Source of the DNA: DTU013 sp964490975
GTDB taxonomy: Bacteria > Bacillota > Clostridia > Acetivibrionales > DTU013
NCBI GenBank assembly: GCA_964490975.1
Contig: CAZBEQ010000012.1
Location: forward strand, 1 to 64,000
Direction of reading: 5' to 3'
DNA length: 64,000 nucleotides
Position numbers and translations under genes: made by a program. The notes beneath the pieces are model-generated. The model was not told where the DNA came from. It made no database searches and worked only from the letters and a program-made list of their open reading frames with translations. Shown piece by piece: positions 1 through 8,382 of this stretch; the first letter of the stretch is position 1; every line of letters begins with the position of its first letter.

Positions 1-2
1 GA

Positions 3-173
3 GATCCTTACAGGTATTACTATGACTATATCCTAAAATCATGCTTCATCTCTGATATGAAAACGGAAATAAAAATCCATTCAAGAATACCAGGTTCAGT
101 TAAGCGTTTTACTTTAAAGGCCATGAATGGTATCTCAAAAATTTTTGTCCGGAGCATATTAAACAGAAGCTGA
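3..173 (+). CDS. C-terminal end of an unidentified protein (cut by the window edge)
   Basis: An open frame enters from the left edge and ends at a TGA at 171-173, giving 56 residues rich in Tyr near the start and in basic residues near the end (HSRIPGSVKRF). No family is recognised. It may be the real end of an upstream gene or a remnant like others nearby; the following 190 bases show no reading frame that continues it. Codon use is ordinary for the region but the stretch is too short to be decisive. Confidence 0.3.
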   Translation, partial: DPYRYYYDYILKSCFISDMKTEIKIHSRIPGSVKRFTLKAMNGISKIFVRSILNRS

Positions 174-365
174 TAGTCTACGTTCAAAGAATAAGTGATG
201 GGAATCCATATACAGAATGCAAGGTGAAGTGTCTATTTGTCGCATTGACATAATTCAAGAGGCTACATTACAACTATTTGACCAAATAGGGAAATATTGA
301 TACCATTTGTTTATATGGTGAGCATTTAGCAGTCTAAAGTAATGAAGCATAACTAGGGGGTAAGT
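174..365. other. non-coding gap before the small membrane protein
   Basis: AT-rich sequence with no open frame of note. The only clear signal is the ribosome binding site CTAGGGGGTAAGT directly before the ATG at 366. No terminator or repeat was seen. Confidence 0.4.
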
Positions 366-569
366 ATGAGTACTGTGAATAGGTCAATTGTTATTTGTAT
401 ATTATCAGTGGTTGGTGCGCTTTTATGGTTTATTGCAGATTATACTGAGCGAGGGTTAACAGTAGGAGTTTTTGGTGGTCCAGTATTAGTTGTAGGATTA
501 GTAGGTGTCCCAAGTTTTTTAGATTATCTTAAAGCAAAGAAGTTAAAGGCTGCATCTACTAATAAATAA
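366..569 (+). CDS. small two-helix membrane protein, unknown function
   Basis: A 67-residue protein with two hydrophobic segments (about residues 6-24 and 32-50) joined by a short loop containing DYTERG, and a basic Lys-rich tail that should face the cytoplasm. The ATG follows a good AGGGGG ribosome binding site. It stands alone between gaps. I do not recognise a named family; two-helix proteins of this size are often cell-envelope or toxin-like peptides, but nothing here shows which. Confidence 0.6.
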   Translation: MSTVNRSIVICILSVVGALLWFIADYTERGLTVGVFGGPVLVVGLVGVPSFLDYLKAKKLKAASTNK

Positions 570-719
570 ATGCACGTCCTTGACTCCACTAAGGAGCCGG
601 AGAATGTAGAATAGTATACAGTTTAGCGAAGAATTAAGAAAATAATAATACTAAGCATTACGTACTTGTGAAATACTGTGAAGCGCAATGCAACTTTTGA
701 GATGGGAGAAAAAGGATTG

Positions 720-1379
720 ATGATACTTTTATGTGATGAAAGAATTGCAAAAATTGCTTGTGTTGATAACAAGGAAAAAATAATATCATTAAGGCAAAGA
801 CATGAGAAAATTTTGATTGATGAGACAAGAAGTCAAATTGGCAATAAATCAGATGTATTTTGTTATGCGAGAGAATCAGTTGTTAATAAATTAATAGAAG
901 CTACTGATTATCTTCCCAACGGATACAAGTTTTTAATTAAAGAAGCATATAGACCCCTATCATTACAAAGAAGCTTTTTTGAAGGAGCATTTAAATTTTA
1001 TAAAACACAATACCCGCATAAAAATGATGATGAAATATATGAATTGACATGTCAATATGTAGCACCTGTTAAAGTAGCTGGACATCCAACCGGTGGAGCA
1101 TTAGATCTTACCTTGATTAGGGACGGAATTGAATTGGATATGGGCTCGAAGTTTAATGATACCCCTATTGAACCAGAAAATCTCACTTATCTGTATTCCA
1201 GCTATATAAATGATTTAGCTAAAGAAAACCGAAAAATTCTTATCGATTGTCTGGAAAGGGCAGGGTTTATTAACTATCCGACCGAATGGTGGCATTGGTC
1301 ATATGGGGATTGCTATTGGGCATTTATGAGTAACTGTGATGCTTTATATTCTGTAACTGATGAGAATGAAATAATATAA
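720..1379 (+). CDS. D-alanyl-D-alanine dipeptidase, VanX/DdpX type (M15D)
   Basis: Predicted zinc dipeptidase that hydrolyses D-Ala-D-Ala. The zinc and catalytic motifs of the M15 family are visible: GHPTGGALDLT (His and Asp ligands) and EWWHWSYGD (catalytic Glu and third zinc His). From the ATG at 720 the protein has 219 residues, close to VanX at about 200; a GTG at 678 in the same frame would add 14 residues but has no ribosome binding site, whereas GGAGAAAAAGG sits just before 720. No VanH or VanA ligase gene adjoins it, so it is more likely used for D-Ala recycling or wall-peptide scavenging than for glycopeptide resistance. There is no signal peptide, so it should be cytoplasmic. Confidence 0.85.
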   Translation: MILLCDERIAKIACVDNKEKIISLRQRHEKILIDETRSQIGNKSDVFCYARESVVNKLIEATDYLPNGYKFLIKEAYRPLSLQRSFFEGAFKFYKTQYPHKNDDEIYELTCQYVAPVKVAGHPTGGALDLTLIRDGIELDMGSKFNDTPIEPENLTYLYSSYINDLAKENRKILIDCLERAGFINYPTEWWHWSYGDCYWAFMSNCDALYSVTDENEII

Positions 1380-1395
1380 ATAACCGAATATCGTA

Positions 1396-1415
1396 TTACT
1401 AAAGACAACTTAAAT
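1396..1415 (+). repeat. 20-bp direct repeat, left copy
   Basis: TTACTAAAGACAACTTAAAT occurs here and, identically, at 6546-6565 in the same orientation. Both copies are intergenic. The 5.1 kb between them carries four accessory-type genes. No recombinase or transposase gene is next to either copy. Confidence 0.6.
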
Positions 1416-1591
1416 TATGTAAAAACATACATCACGAATCTTGGTAAAATATGATAAAATGCGTATGGAGTAATTGAAATAAAGAATTGATTCATTGCAG
1501 AACGGATTATAGAGTCCTAAAAGACATGAAGCATATAGCCCTTGGAGAGGGGAGCTAAACACTACTACTTTATAATGGCGAGGACATACTT

Positions 1592-3076
1592 ATGGCTTGT
1601 ACAACTATTCTGGTCGGGAAAAACGCGTCTTATGACGGCTCTACCATGATCGCACGAAACGATGATTCTGGTTCCGGTAATTTTACCACTAAAAAATTTG
1701 TAACTATACATGGCGGGGAGCAGTCTTCAACCTACAGGTCCGTGCATTCCCATGTGACGATCGAACTGCCCCAAGATCCCATGCGGTTTACGGCAGTGCC
1801 GAATGCCGTAGAGGGTAAAGGCATTTGGGCTGCCAGTGGTGTGAATGAGGCAAATGTTGGCATGACGGCCACTGAAACCATTACTTCCAATCCAAGAGTA
1901 CTGGGGGCTGACCCACTGGTCGAGTATCATCCGGAGCATGACGGGCAGCCTGAAGCCGTTGGAGGCATTGGTGAGGAGGATATTGCTTATATTGTACTTC
2001 CTTACATCCATAGTGCTCGTGAAGGTGTTGAGAGGTTGGGAAGCTTTCTGGAAAGGTATGGCACCTATGAGATGAATGGCATTGCTTTTCAGGATGTCAA
2101 TGAAATCTGGTGGTTGGAGACCATCGGTGGCCATCACTGGATCGCCAGAAAGGTGCCGGATGATGTTTATGTTGTGATGCCAAATCAGCTGGGGCTTGAT
2201 CGATTTGATCTGGAGGATGCACTTACCGAAAAGAATAATTATATGTGCTCACCTGATATGAAGGAGTTCATTGAGAAGAACCATTTGGATCTATCACTGA
2301 ACGGAGGCATTAATCCGAGAGACGCTTTTGGAAGTCACGATGATGCGGATCATGTTTACAATACGCCACGCGCCTGGTTCATGCTTCGATATTTTAATCC
2401 CCGTTCCAAAGTATGGGACGGCCCAAATGCGGATTTTACACCGTATTCAAATGATCTGCCCTGGTGCATGGTGCCGGAGAAGAAGATTACGCCGGAGGAT
2501 GTAAAATACGTGCTGTCATCTCATTTTCAGGGAACACCGTATGATCCATATGAAAGGCATGGCGATCCAGCCATGAAAGGCATCTTCCGCCCGATCGGCA
2601 TCAACAGGAATGACTTTATGGCTCTGATACAAATGCGCCCGGACGTTCCGGAAGAGTTCCGCGTGGTGGAGTGGATAGCCTTTGCCTCCAACTCCTTCAA
2701 TGTGCTGACACCTTTTTATGCTAATGTGTCCACAACACCGGACTATCTTGCCAATACAACGCAGGAAATCACAACTGACAACTTTTACTGGTCCAGCCGC
2801 ATGATTGCCGCTATGGCAGACGCAGCTTACGATAAATCCATATTTCATATTGAGCGATATCAGACTGCTGTACAGTCTAAAGGACACGCAATTATCAACC
2901 AATATGATGAAAAGCTCCGGCAGGAAGCGGATGCAGCAAAACGGGAGACCCTTCGGGAACAGGCCAATCAAGAAATCGCGGACATGTTGAAAAAAGAAAC
3001 TGCCGATACATTGGGCAAGGTTCTCTACGAACTGAGTAATCAGATGAAGAACGCCTATTCCAGATCGGATGCTTGA
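1592..3076 (+). CDS. C69-family dipeptidase (PepD-like)
   Basis: A 494-residue N-terminal-nucleophile peptidase. The N-terminus MACTTILVGK followed by the DGSTMIARNDD block is the signature of the C69 dipeptidases: Cys3 becomes the N-terminal nucleophile after removal of the preceding residues. Length matches the family (about 470-500). It should cleave a broad range of dipeptides in the cytoplasm. A GAGG ribosome binding site precedes the ATG. The gene stands alone, with about 210 bases of AT-rich DNA upstream and about 230 downstream. Its base composition is somewhat higher in GC than its neighbours, which would fit a separate origin. Confidence 0.88.
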   Translation: MACTTILVGKNASYDGSTMIARNDDSGSGNFTTKKFVTIHGGEQSSTYRSVHSHVTIELPQDPMRFTAVPNAVEGKGIWAASGVNEANVGMTATETITSNPRVLGADPLVEYHPEHDGQPEAVGGIGEEDIAYIVLPYIHSAREGVERLGSFLERYGTYEMNGIAFQDVNEIWWLETIGGHHWIARKVPDDVYVVMPNQLGLDRFDLEDALTEKNNYMCSPDMKEFIEKNHLDLSLNGGINPRDAFGSHDDADHVYNTPRAWFMLRYFNPRSKVWDGPNADFTPYSNDLPWCMVPEKKITPEDVKYVLSSHFQGTPYDPYERHGDPAMKGIFRPIGINRNDFMALIQMRPDVPEEFRVVEWIAFASNSFNVLTPFYANVSTTPDYLANTTQEITTDNFYWSSRMIAAMADAAYDKSIFHIERYQTAVQSKGHAIINQYDEKLRQEADAAKRETLREQANQEIADMLKKETADTLGKVLYELSNQMKNAYSRSDA

Positions 3077-3308
3077 TTGAAACACTGTGTCAACCATAAA
3101 GGTCTATAAAAAAAGCCTTATTCAGGATATGAGGAGAAGAATGCTGAGCCGATCAGTCAGGAACAAATGTAACAAAAGGTTTATTGTATTGTCCGTAAGT
3201 TTTTTATAGCATATAATTGATAAGTAATGCATTCCGATGTTCAAAGAGTAAATGAACTGCAGGCTCGGATAGCTGTTATGAAAGAGTATAAAGATATGGG
3301 ATGAGATA

Positions 3309-4565
3309 ATGGAAGTAATTAAGAATAAATTAAAAGCAGCATCAAATTATGTGCTAACGCTTATAAAGTGGACATTGATCGCGGGATGTACGGGCCTTCT
3401 TGGCGGAGCTATAGGTACGCTTTTTCATAAGAGTGTAGAATATGTCACTGACTTCAGAACAGAGTACGGCTTTGTTTTGTGGCTTCTGCCCATCGGAGGT
3501 ATTGCTATAATTACGCTGTACAAGGTATGTAAGCTGAGTGAAAATACTGGTACAAATGAAGTAATCGATTCTATACGCACAAAAAATAATGTTTCCCCAA
3601 TTTTGGCTCCGCTTATTTTTATCAGTACTGTAATAACACATCTTCTGGGCGGATCGGCAGGACGTGAGGGAGCGGCCCTGCAGCTTGGGGGGAGTATCGG
3701 CTCTATAATAGGCAGAATATTCAGGCTGGATGAAAAGGATATGCACATTATCACTCTTTGCGGCATGAGCAGCGTATTTGCAGCATTATTTGGGACACCT
3801 ATGACAGCTGCTGTTTTGGCACTGGAGGTTATTAGTGTAGGAGTTATTTATTATGCTGCTTTGGTTCCATGTATAGCCTCATCACTTGTAGCATACGAAA
3901 TATCGCTTTTATTCGGTGCTAAACCGATGAATTTTTCAGATTTGGTTGTGCCCGGATTAACATTTGCCGTTGTTGTACAAACGGTGGCACTTGCTGCTGC
4001 TTGTGCAGTTGTAAGCATATTATTCTGTTTAGCCTTAAAGAAAACCAGGCTTCTGTTAACAAAAGTAATCAAGAACAGTTATTTAAGGATAGCTGCAGGC
4101 GGAGCTGTGATTATCGCTTTGACATTTCTTGTGCAGACGAGAGACTATAACGGCGCCGGCATGGATGTAGTCGGGAGGGCGATAGGCGGGAGTGCAAGAC
4201 CTGAGGCATTCCTGCTTAAAATTATTTTTACTGCAATTACTATTGGAGCCGGTTATAAGGGAGGAGAAATAGTTCCTACCTTCTTTATTGGCGCTACTTT
4301 TGGCTGCGTTGTGGGCAATTTTCTAGGCTTGGGAGGAAGCTTTGGCGCAGCTGTCGGATTGATTGCTCTTTTCTGTGGCGTAGTCAACTGCCCTATAGCG
4401 TCAATAATTCTCAGCATAGAGATATTTGGATCAAGCGGACTGATTTTATTTGCCGTAGCCTGTGCTGTCAGCTATACTCTGTCAGGGTATTATGGCCTTT
4501 ACAGTACGCAAAAGATTATTTATTCCAAGCTAAAAGCTGAATTTATCAACATTAACGCAAAGTAG
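3309..4565 (+). CDS. ClC-family antiporter, probably the CLC-F fluoride/proton type
   Basis: A 418-residue membrane protein with about ten hydrophobic helices and no cytoplasmic CBS domains. The gating-glutamate motif reads SAGREGAALQ (Glu120). The motif that coordinates chloride in classical ClC proteins (GSGIP) is replaced by NTGTN at 79-83, putting Thr at the chloride-binding Ser position. From family knowledge, CLC-F proteins are short, carry GREGAALQ and replace that Ser by Met or Thr, so export of fluoride in exchange for protons is a reasonable inference. No fluoride riboswitch was recognised upstream. The gene is monocistronic, with an ATG behind GGGATGAGATA. The ClC call is firm, the substrate is not. 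Confidence 0.85.
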   Translation: MEVIKNKLKAASNYVLTLIKWTLIAGCTGLLGGAIGTLFHKSVEYVTDFRTEYGFVLWLLPIGGIAIITLYKVCKLSENTGTNEVIDSIRTKNNVSPILAPLIFISTVITHLLGGSAGREGAALQLGGSIGSIIGRIFRLDEKDMHIITLCGMSSVFAALFGTPMTAAVLALEVISVGVIYYAALVPCIASSLVAYEISLLFGAKPMNFSDLVVPGLTFAVVVQTVALAAACAVVSILFCLALKKTRLLLTKVIKNSYLRIAAGGAVIIALTFLVQTRDYNGAGMDVVGRAIGGSARPEAFLLKIIFTAITIGAGYKGGEIVPTFFIGATFGCVVGNFLGLGGSFGAAVGLIALFCGVVNCPIASIILSIEIFGSSGLILFAVACAVSYTLSGYYGLYSTQKIIYSKLKAEFININAK

Positions 4566-4765
4566 CCAATATTCATTTCTGCTTATTATAACCGATAATC
4601 TCAAACGGTGAATGCTCCCATAGGCAATTCGCATAGCACACAGGGCAAGACGGTGGCCTGCAGGCTGCTTATCACCTATGATTATGAAGGAAAATGAGGC
4701 TAAATGAATTGATTAGTGTAATAAAATCCTAAATAATATTTGGAAGAGAGGAAGAACATAAAATT

Positions 4766-5419
4766 ATGCCATTTCAGATGACACACTTGCATATAGCGAA
4801 GAATCTGCATCAGCGGTTTCCTGTAACAATCAAGGATTTACCTCAATTTTATTTGGGAAATGTAGCTCCTGACGCTGTGCATAACAGAGCAGGTTATATA
4901 TCAGATTATAAAAAGGTATCTCATTTATGCGTGGGAGATGCTAGTTGGGGGATGCTTACCAATAACGATGAATGGATTGAAAACGTATTGAAATTTCTGG
5001 ATAAAAATAAAAGTACAGATAACTATGATTTTATACTCGGCTACAGCTGCCATATTTTATCAGATATATATAACAATATAGCTGTGTGGACACCATTTAG
5101 GCTGGAATATCCTAATGAAATAGCAAAAGGATATGGAGGATTATATCATCAGGAAAGTGGAAAAGTAGAAATTGAATTAGCATTGAGAAATGATAACAAG
5201 GAAAATTTCTGGGTTTATCTTGAGAAAGCTAAAGCAATAGGTCTGGATGGCATAATATTTGCAGAGGAAATAGAGAGACATAAAGAGAACATAATTAATA
5301 ATTGGTACAAGGATAAAGAACATCAGGACATATCATCAAATAAATTAATAACAATTGAAAGTACGATGACCTTTGTAGAAGATGCAACAAATTTTATTGT
5401 CAACAAATTGAGCAATTAA
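4766..5419 (+). CDS. zinc-dependent phospholipase C-like protein
   Basis: A 217-residue protein that resembles the bacterial zinc-dependent phospholipase C fold. Candidate metal ligands are in MTHLHIA (residues 5-11), GNVAPDAVH (about 31-39), the His of KVSHLC and the pair in GYSCHILSDIYNN (about 92-104). There is no signal peptide, unlike the secreted clostridial phospholipases, so this is probably one of the intracellular relatives of unknown substrate. GGAAGAGAGG lies upstream of the ATG. It is not obviously in an operon with the next gene, which lies 100 bases away. Confidence 0.7.
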   Translation: MPFQMTHLHIAKNLHQRFPVTIKDLPQFYLGNVAPDAVHNRAGYISDYKKVSHLCVGDASWGMLTNNDEWIENVLKFLDKNKSTDNYDFILGYSCHILSDIYNNIAVWTPFRLEYPNEIAKGYGGLYHQESGKVEIELALRNDNKENFWVYLEKAKAIGLDGIIFAEEIERHKENIINNWYKDKEHQDISSNKLITIESTMTFVEDATNFIVNKLSN

Positions 5420-5523
5420 TACAGCTTCAGATAAGACTGCTAGAGCGTACTTAATTGTTTTATGACATTTAGTCAACCGTAATAATTGTTATAAAATGCG
5501 AATCTATAGAAGGAGATGGACAT

Positions 5524-6006
5524 TTGAAAACTAAATTTGTCTTGCCAATTATTTTACTTGTGGTTATAATTTCTGCATTGATTTCATACCGGTTATTCCA
5601 TGTGAATATTTGGAATAATGGCTTGGCTGCTCCATATAAGATTAACCTTAACGTTCAGGGAAAGCAGAACCAAATTTTCATAGATGATAAGCATAGTCAA
5701 TCTCTTATTAGAGAATTAAATAAATTAATTGTATTTGACATGCCAGATACATTAGGCCTGGATTCTCCAGCTGTTAAGAATGATGTTGAGAGCATAGAGG
5801 AATTCGCAGTAGAATATGTTTATGAGAAACCACAGAGTATCTCTGTAAACAATCCTGAGATTAAGCAGGTTCAGTTTATTAAGATGATATTCCCTCTAGA
5901 CAAAAAGTGGGAGAATCAAGTTTATATAAAGACAGAAGATGATTTATATTACTTCATCGGAAATAGACCTGATTTAGACGCTCTTGTAAAATCAGCTGTT
6001 TATTAG
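5524..6006 (+). CDS. membrane-anchored protein of unknown function
   Basis: A 160-residue protein starting at a TTG eight bases after AGAAGGAGATG. Residues about 5-22 form a single hydrophobic helix (FVLPIILLVVIISALI) acting as an uncleaved signal anchor; the rest is a soluble, mixed alpha/beta-type domain that should lie outside the membrane. No lipobox and no family motif was recognised. It is followed by a long gap. Confidence 0.6.
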   Translation: MKTKFVLPIILLVVIISALISYRLFHVNIWNNGLAAPYKINLNVQGKQNQIFIDDKHSQSLIRELNKLIVFDMPDTLGLDSPAVKNDVESIEEFAVEYVYEKPQSISVNNPEIKQVQFIKMIFPLDKKWENQVYIKTEDDLYYFIGNRPDLDALVKSAVY

Positions 6007-6517
6007 GAGAGTAATGCTTACTCTGTTTCGCATATACGGACAGGTTGGCTCAAAAAGGATTATATTCAATTCCTGATTGAAAAAGTATGGAATATAAATT
6101 AGCCTCCTGAATGAGGTGAGCTATTACAAACAGGAGAATAATCTTACCTGAGCGCTAATACTAATTCGATCAGGTCGCAGTGAGCAAAAAAACTGATACT
6201 GTGTGGATGAAGATCTAATTTTATTAATGAAAAGCTAAATAACGCAACAAAAGGCTGCATTATGCAACTCAATCATAAGAAAATCCCCAAAACCAAATTT
6301 GTATACACACATTACTTGCAGATTTACTCACCCTCGTTTAACCAGGACGTAGTGATGGGTGTATTGGCTTATTAGCTGAACAGTAAAAAACTAAGTACAT
6401 ACTTGCAAAGCATTAGACAGGTAAGTGCAACTTCAGACAAGTTTGATAAGATATTGCCTGGACATAATATGAGTATTTGTTGCTATAAATCCTTATAAAA
6501 ACCTTATAATCATCCTC

Positions 6518-6536
6518 TATACTGATAATCAGTATA
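6518..6536. repeat. short perfect inverted repeat
   Basis: TATACTGA-TAA-TCAGTATA, 8-bp arms around a 3-bp centre, lies in the gap upstream of the TetR gene. It is symmetrical enough to be a protein-binding site but is not clearly placed on a promoter. Confidence 0.4.
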
Positions 6537-6545
6537 AGAAAAGGG

Positions 6546-6565
6546 TTACTAAAGACAACTTAAAT
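6546..6565 (+). repeat. 20-bp direct repeat, right copy
   Basis: Identical to 1396-1415 over 20 bases (TTACTAAAGACAACTTAAAT); the flanks differ. Confidence 0.6.
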
Positions 6566-6617
6566 CCAGGGCAAGTGTAGAAGCCGGCAAATATGCAGGT
6601 AATAATTTTACATTTCG

Positions 6618-6661
6618 AATGAACAATATTCATTGACTATTGTTCATTAACGTGATATTAT
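6618..6661 (+). promoter_or_regulatory. TetR promoter with overlapping operator
   Basis: A perfect inverted repeat, AATGAACAATA / TATTGTTCATT (6618-6628 and 6638-6648, 9-base spacer), overlaps the -35 box TTGACT (6633-6638) of a promoter whose -10 is TATTAT (6656-6661) at 17-base spacing. The first gene downstream encodes a TetR repressor, so this is the expected autoregulatory operator for the three-gene operon. Confidence 0.75.
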
Positions 6662-6679
6662 AAGAATGGAGGCGATGAA

Positions 6680-7273
6680 ATGGCGGACTCAAAAACAAGG
6701 ATATCAAAGCAGCCGGAAGAACGGCGGCAAGAAATGCTTGATACTGCGATGTATATTTTTACACAAAAGGGTTATGAACAAACAACCATGCGGGATATCG
6801 CAAAAGAAATGAACGTAGTACCTGGCCTTTGCTATCGGTATTTTGAATCAAAGCAAATGCTGTATCAGACAGCGGTCAAGGAATACGCTGATGATTATTG
6901 CGCTCCTATCATTAACATTTTGAATAATGTAGAAGCAGACGTTAACGCCATACACAGCTTCCTTGTCGCACATTTTTCCCAAATAGGCGACAATGAAAAA
7001 TATCACGGTTTTTTTCACAAACCGGAAAACAAGAATTTTGCCATAATGCTTAACCATACGATTTGCGATATTCTTGCTCCGCATTTTTCAAATGTGCTTA
7101 AGCGTCTTGCCGAAGCGAAAAAAGCGACAGTTTCGGATGCGGACGCATATGCCAGGTTTCTTCTGTTTGGCTTAGCATCTGTTATGGACGATGACGCAAA
7201 ACCGGTCGGGCAGCGGATTATACTGGCATCTGAGATCGCAAAAAAATTTTTAACAGCAGAAAGAAGATACTAA
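6680..7273 (+). CDS. TetR/AcrR family transcriptional regulator
   Basis: A 197-residue repressor. The N-terminal helix-turn-helix is clear: AMYIFTQKGYEQTTMRDIAKE followed by NVVPGLCYRYFESKQMLY, residues about 20-62. The remaining ligand-binding part is unremarkable in size. GGAGGCGATGAA precedes the ATG. It heads an operon with a methyltransferase (2-base gap) and a flavodoxin-like protein, and the inverted repeat over its own promoter is the likely binding site, so the three genes should be derepressed together by an unknown ligand. Confidence 0.85.
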   Translation: MADSKTRISKQPEERRQEMLDTAMYIFTQKGYEQTTMRDIAKEMNVVPGLCYRYFESKQMLYQTAVKEYADDYCAPIINILNNVEADVNAIHSFLVAHFSQIGDNEKYHGFFHKPENKNFAIMLNHTICDILAPHFSNVLKRLAEAKKATVSDADAYARFLLFGLASVMDDDAKPVGQRIILASEIAKKFLTAERRY

Positions 7274-7275
7274 CT

Positions 7276-7905
7276 ATGGATTCAAAGGTAAAAACGATGC
7301 GGCATTTCAATATGACTGCCGCAGAATATAATAATTCCGGAGACGGAAAATTTGTTCAGCCGATGTATGAAGCGCTTGTTAGAGAATTGAGAAAGCTCAA
7401 AGGCGGCAAGCTGCTTGATGTGGGTTGTGGCAACGGGAATCTATTCGGACTTCTAAAGGAAGAAGAATATCAGCTTTACGGCATCGATCTGTCAGAGAAC
7501 ATGATTGCCGCAGCAAAGGCGGAGTACTCAGGCTGTGCTGTGTTGCATGTCGCCGACGCGGAAAAGTTACCGTTTGAAAGTGATATGTTTGATGTCTTGG
7601 TATGCAATGCCTCTTTCCATCATTATACTAAACCTGATATTGTGCTTGATGAAATGAATCGTGTTACTAAAAACGGTGGTAAGCTCTTGATAGGAGATCC
7701 GTATATGCCGCAGCCGACGCGCTGGCTTATGAACGTGTTTACCAAGTATTCTAACGAGGGTGATTTCCATTATTACGGAATCCGCGAAATGAAACACCTT
7801 CTGGAGGCTCACGGATTTGAGATTGTGGAAAATATGCATACCGGCCATCACAAGGTTTTATTTATAGCAAGGGAAAAATATAAATACAGGAAGGATAATG
7901 TGTGA
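7276..7905 (+). CDS. class I SAM-dependent methyltransferase
   Basis: A 209-residue Rossmann-type methyltransferase. Motif I reads LLDVGCGNGNLFGLL (about residues 43-57), the acidic end of beta-2 is YGIDLSENM, and motif II/III are ADAEKLPFESDMFDVLVCNASFHHY. This is the UbiE/Methyltransf_11 type; the substrate cannot be read from the sequence. It begins 2 bases after the TetR stop and its TGA overlaps the ATG of the next gene, so it is translationally coupled on both sides. Confidence 0.85.
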   Translation: MDSKVKTMRHFNMTAAEYNNSGDGKFVQPMYEALVRELRKLKGGKLLDVGCGNGNLFGLLKEEEYQLYGIDLSENMIAAAKAEYSGCAVLHVADAEKLPFESDMFDVLVCNASFHHYTKPDIVLDEMNRVTKNGGKLLIGDPYMPQPTRWLMNVFTKYSNEGDFHYYGIREMKHLLEAHGFEIVENMHTGHHKVLFIAREKYKYRKDNV

Positions 7906-8345
7906 TGAAAACAGCTATCGTATATTACTCCAAACATCACGGCAACACAAAAAAGCTCTTGGACGCTATTGCGGAGCTTGGAGACGTTGACCTGATAGAT
8001 GCTGAGAATTCAGCTCAGACAAATCTAGAGAGCTATGACATGATCGGATTTGCATCAGGTATCTATTATTCCAAATACAGCAAATGTGTATTAGATTTTG
8101 CGCAAAAGAATCTTCCGCAAGGGAAAAAGGTTTTCTTTATTCATACCGCAGGCGATCCGAGAGAAAACCATAACGCAGCAATCAAGGCAATTACTGACGA
8201 AAAAGGCTGTCAGTGCCTTGGTACCTATTTCTGCAAAGGCTTTAATACCTATGGACCGCTCAAGCTGGTGGGAGGCATTGCCAAAGAACACCCAAACAGT
8301 GATGAAATATCTGGCGCGGTATCGTTTTACAATGGCTTGCTGTGA
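7905..8345 (+). CDS. flavodoxin-like protein
   Basis: A 146-residue single-domain protein with the flavodoxin FMN phosphate loop near the N-terminus (AIVYYSKHHGNTKKL) and the second flavin loop around ASGIYYSKYSK. The ATG at 7905 overlaps the stop of the methyltransferase by one base (TGATG); a GTG at 7902 is possible. As the last gene of the TetR operon it is likely an electron carrier or small flavin oxidoreductase used together with the methyltransferase, though its partner is unknown. The C-terminal part after residue 100 is shorter than in long-chain flavodoxins. Confidence 0.8.
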   Translation: MKTAIVYYSKHHGNTKKLLDAIAELGDVDLIDAENSAQTNLESYDMIGFASGIYYSKYSKCVLDFAQKNLPQGKKVFFIHTAGDPRENHNAAIKAITDEKGCQCLGTYFCKGFNTYGPLKLVGGIAKEHPNSDEISGAVSFYNGLL

Positions 8346-8382
8346 CAGAAAAGGGAATCTGTGCCGAATGGAGATTGAATCT

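Larger units (their letters stand above)
6007..6617. other. long gene-poor gap
   Basis: About 610 bases before the TetR operator. A 37-codon frame at 6262-6375 (MQLNHKKIPK start) has no convincing ribosome binding site and no recognised relatives. The gap contains a short perfect inverted repeat (6518-6536) and the right copy of the 20-bp direct repeat (6546-6565). The rest shows no reading frame or terminator and looks like eroded DNA. Confidence 0.4.

Noticed and set aside
720..1379. Vancomycin-resistance gene vanX
   Set aside because: No adjacent ligase or lactate dehydrogenase; stand-alone VanX-like dipeptidases are common and not resistance genes.
6262..6375. 37-codon frame in the gap before the TetR operon
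   Set aside because: No ribosome binding site and no family; likely chance in AT-rich DNA.
8098..8382. Extended N-terminus for the pentapeptide-repeat protein
   Set aside because: This part overlaps the flavodoxin-like gene in another frame; the ATG at 8383 with its GGAG is the better start.
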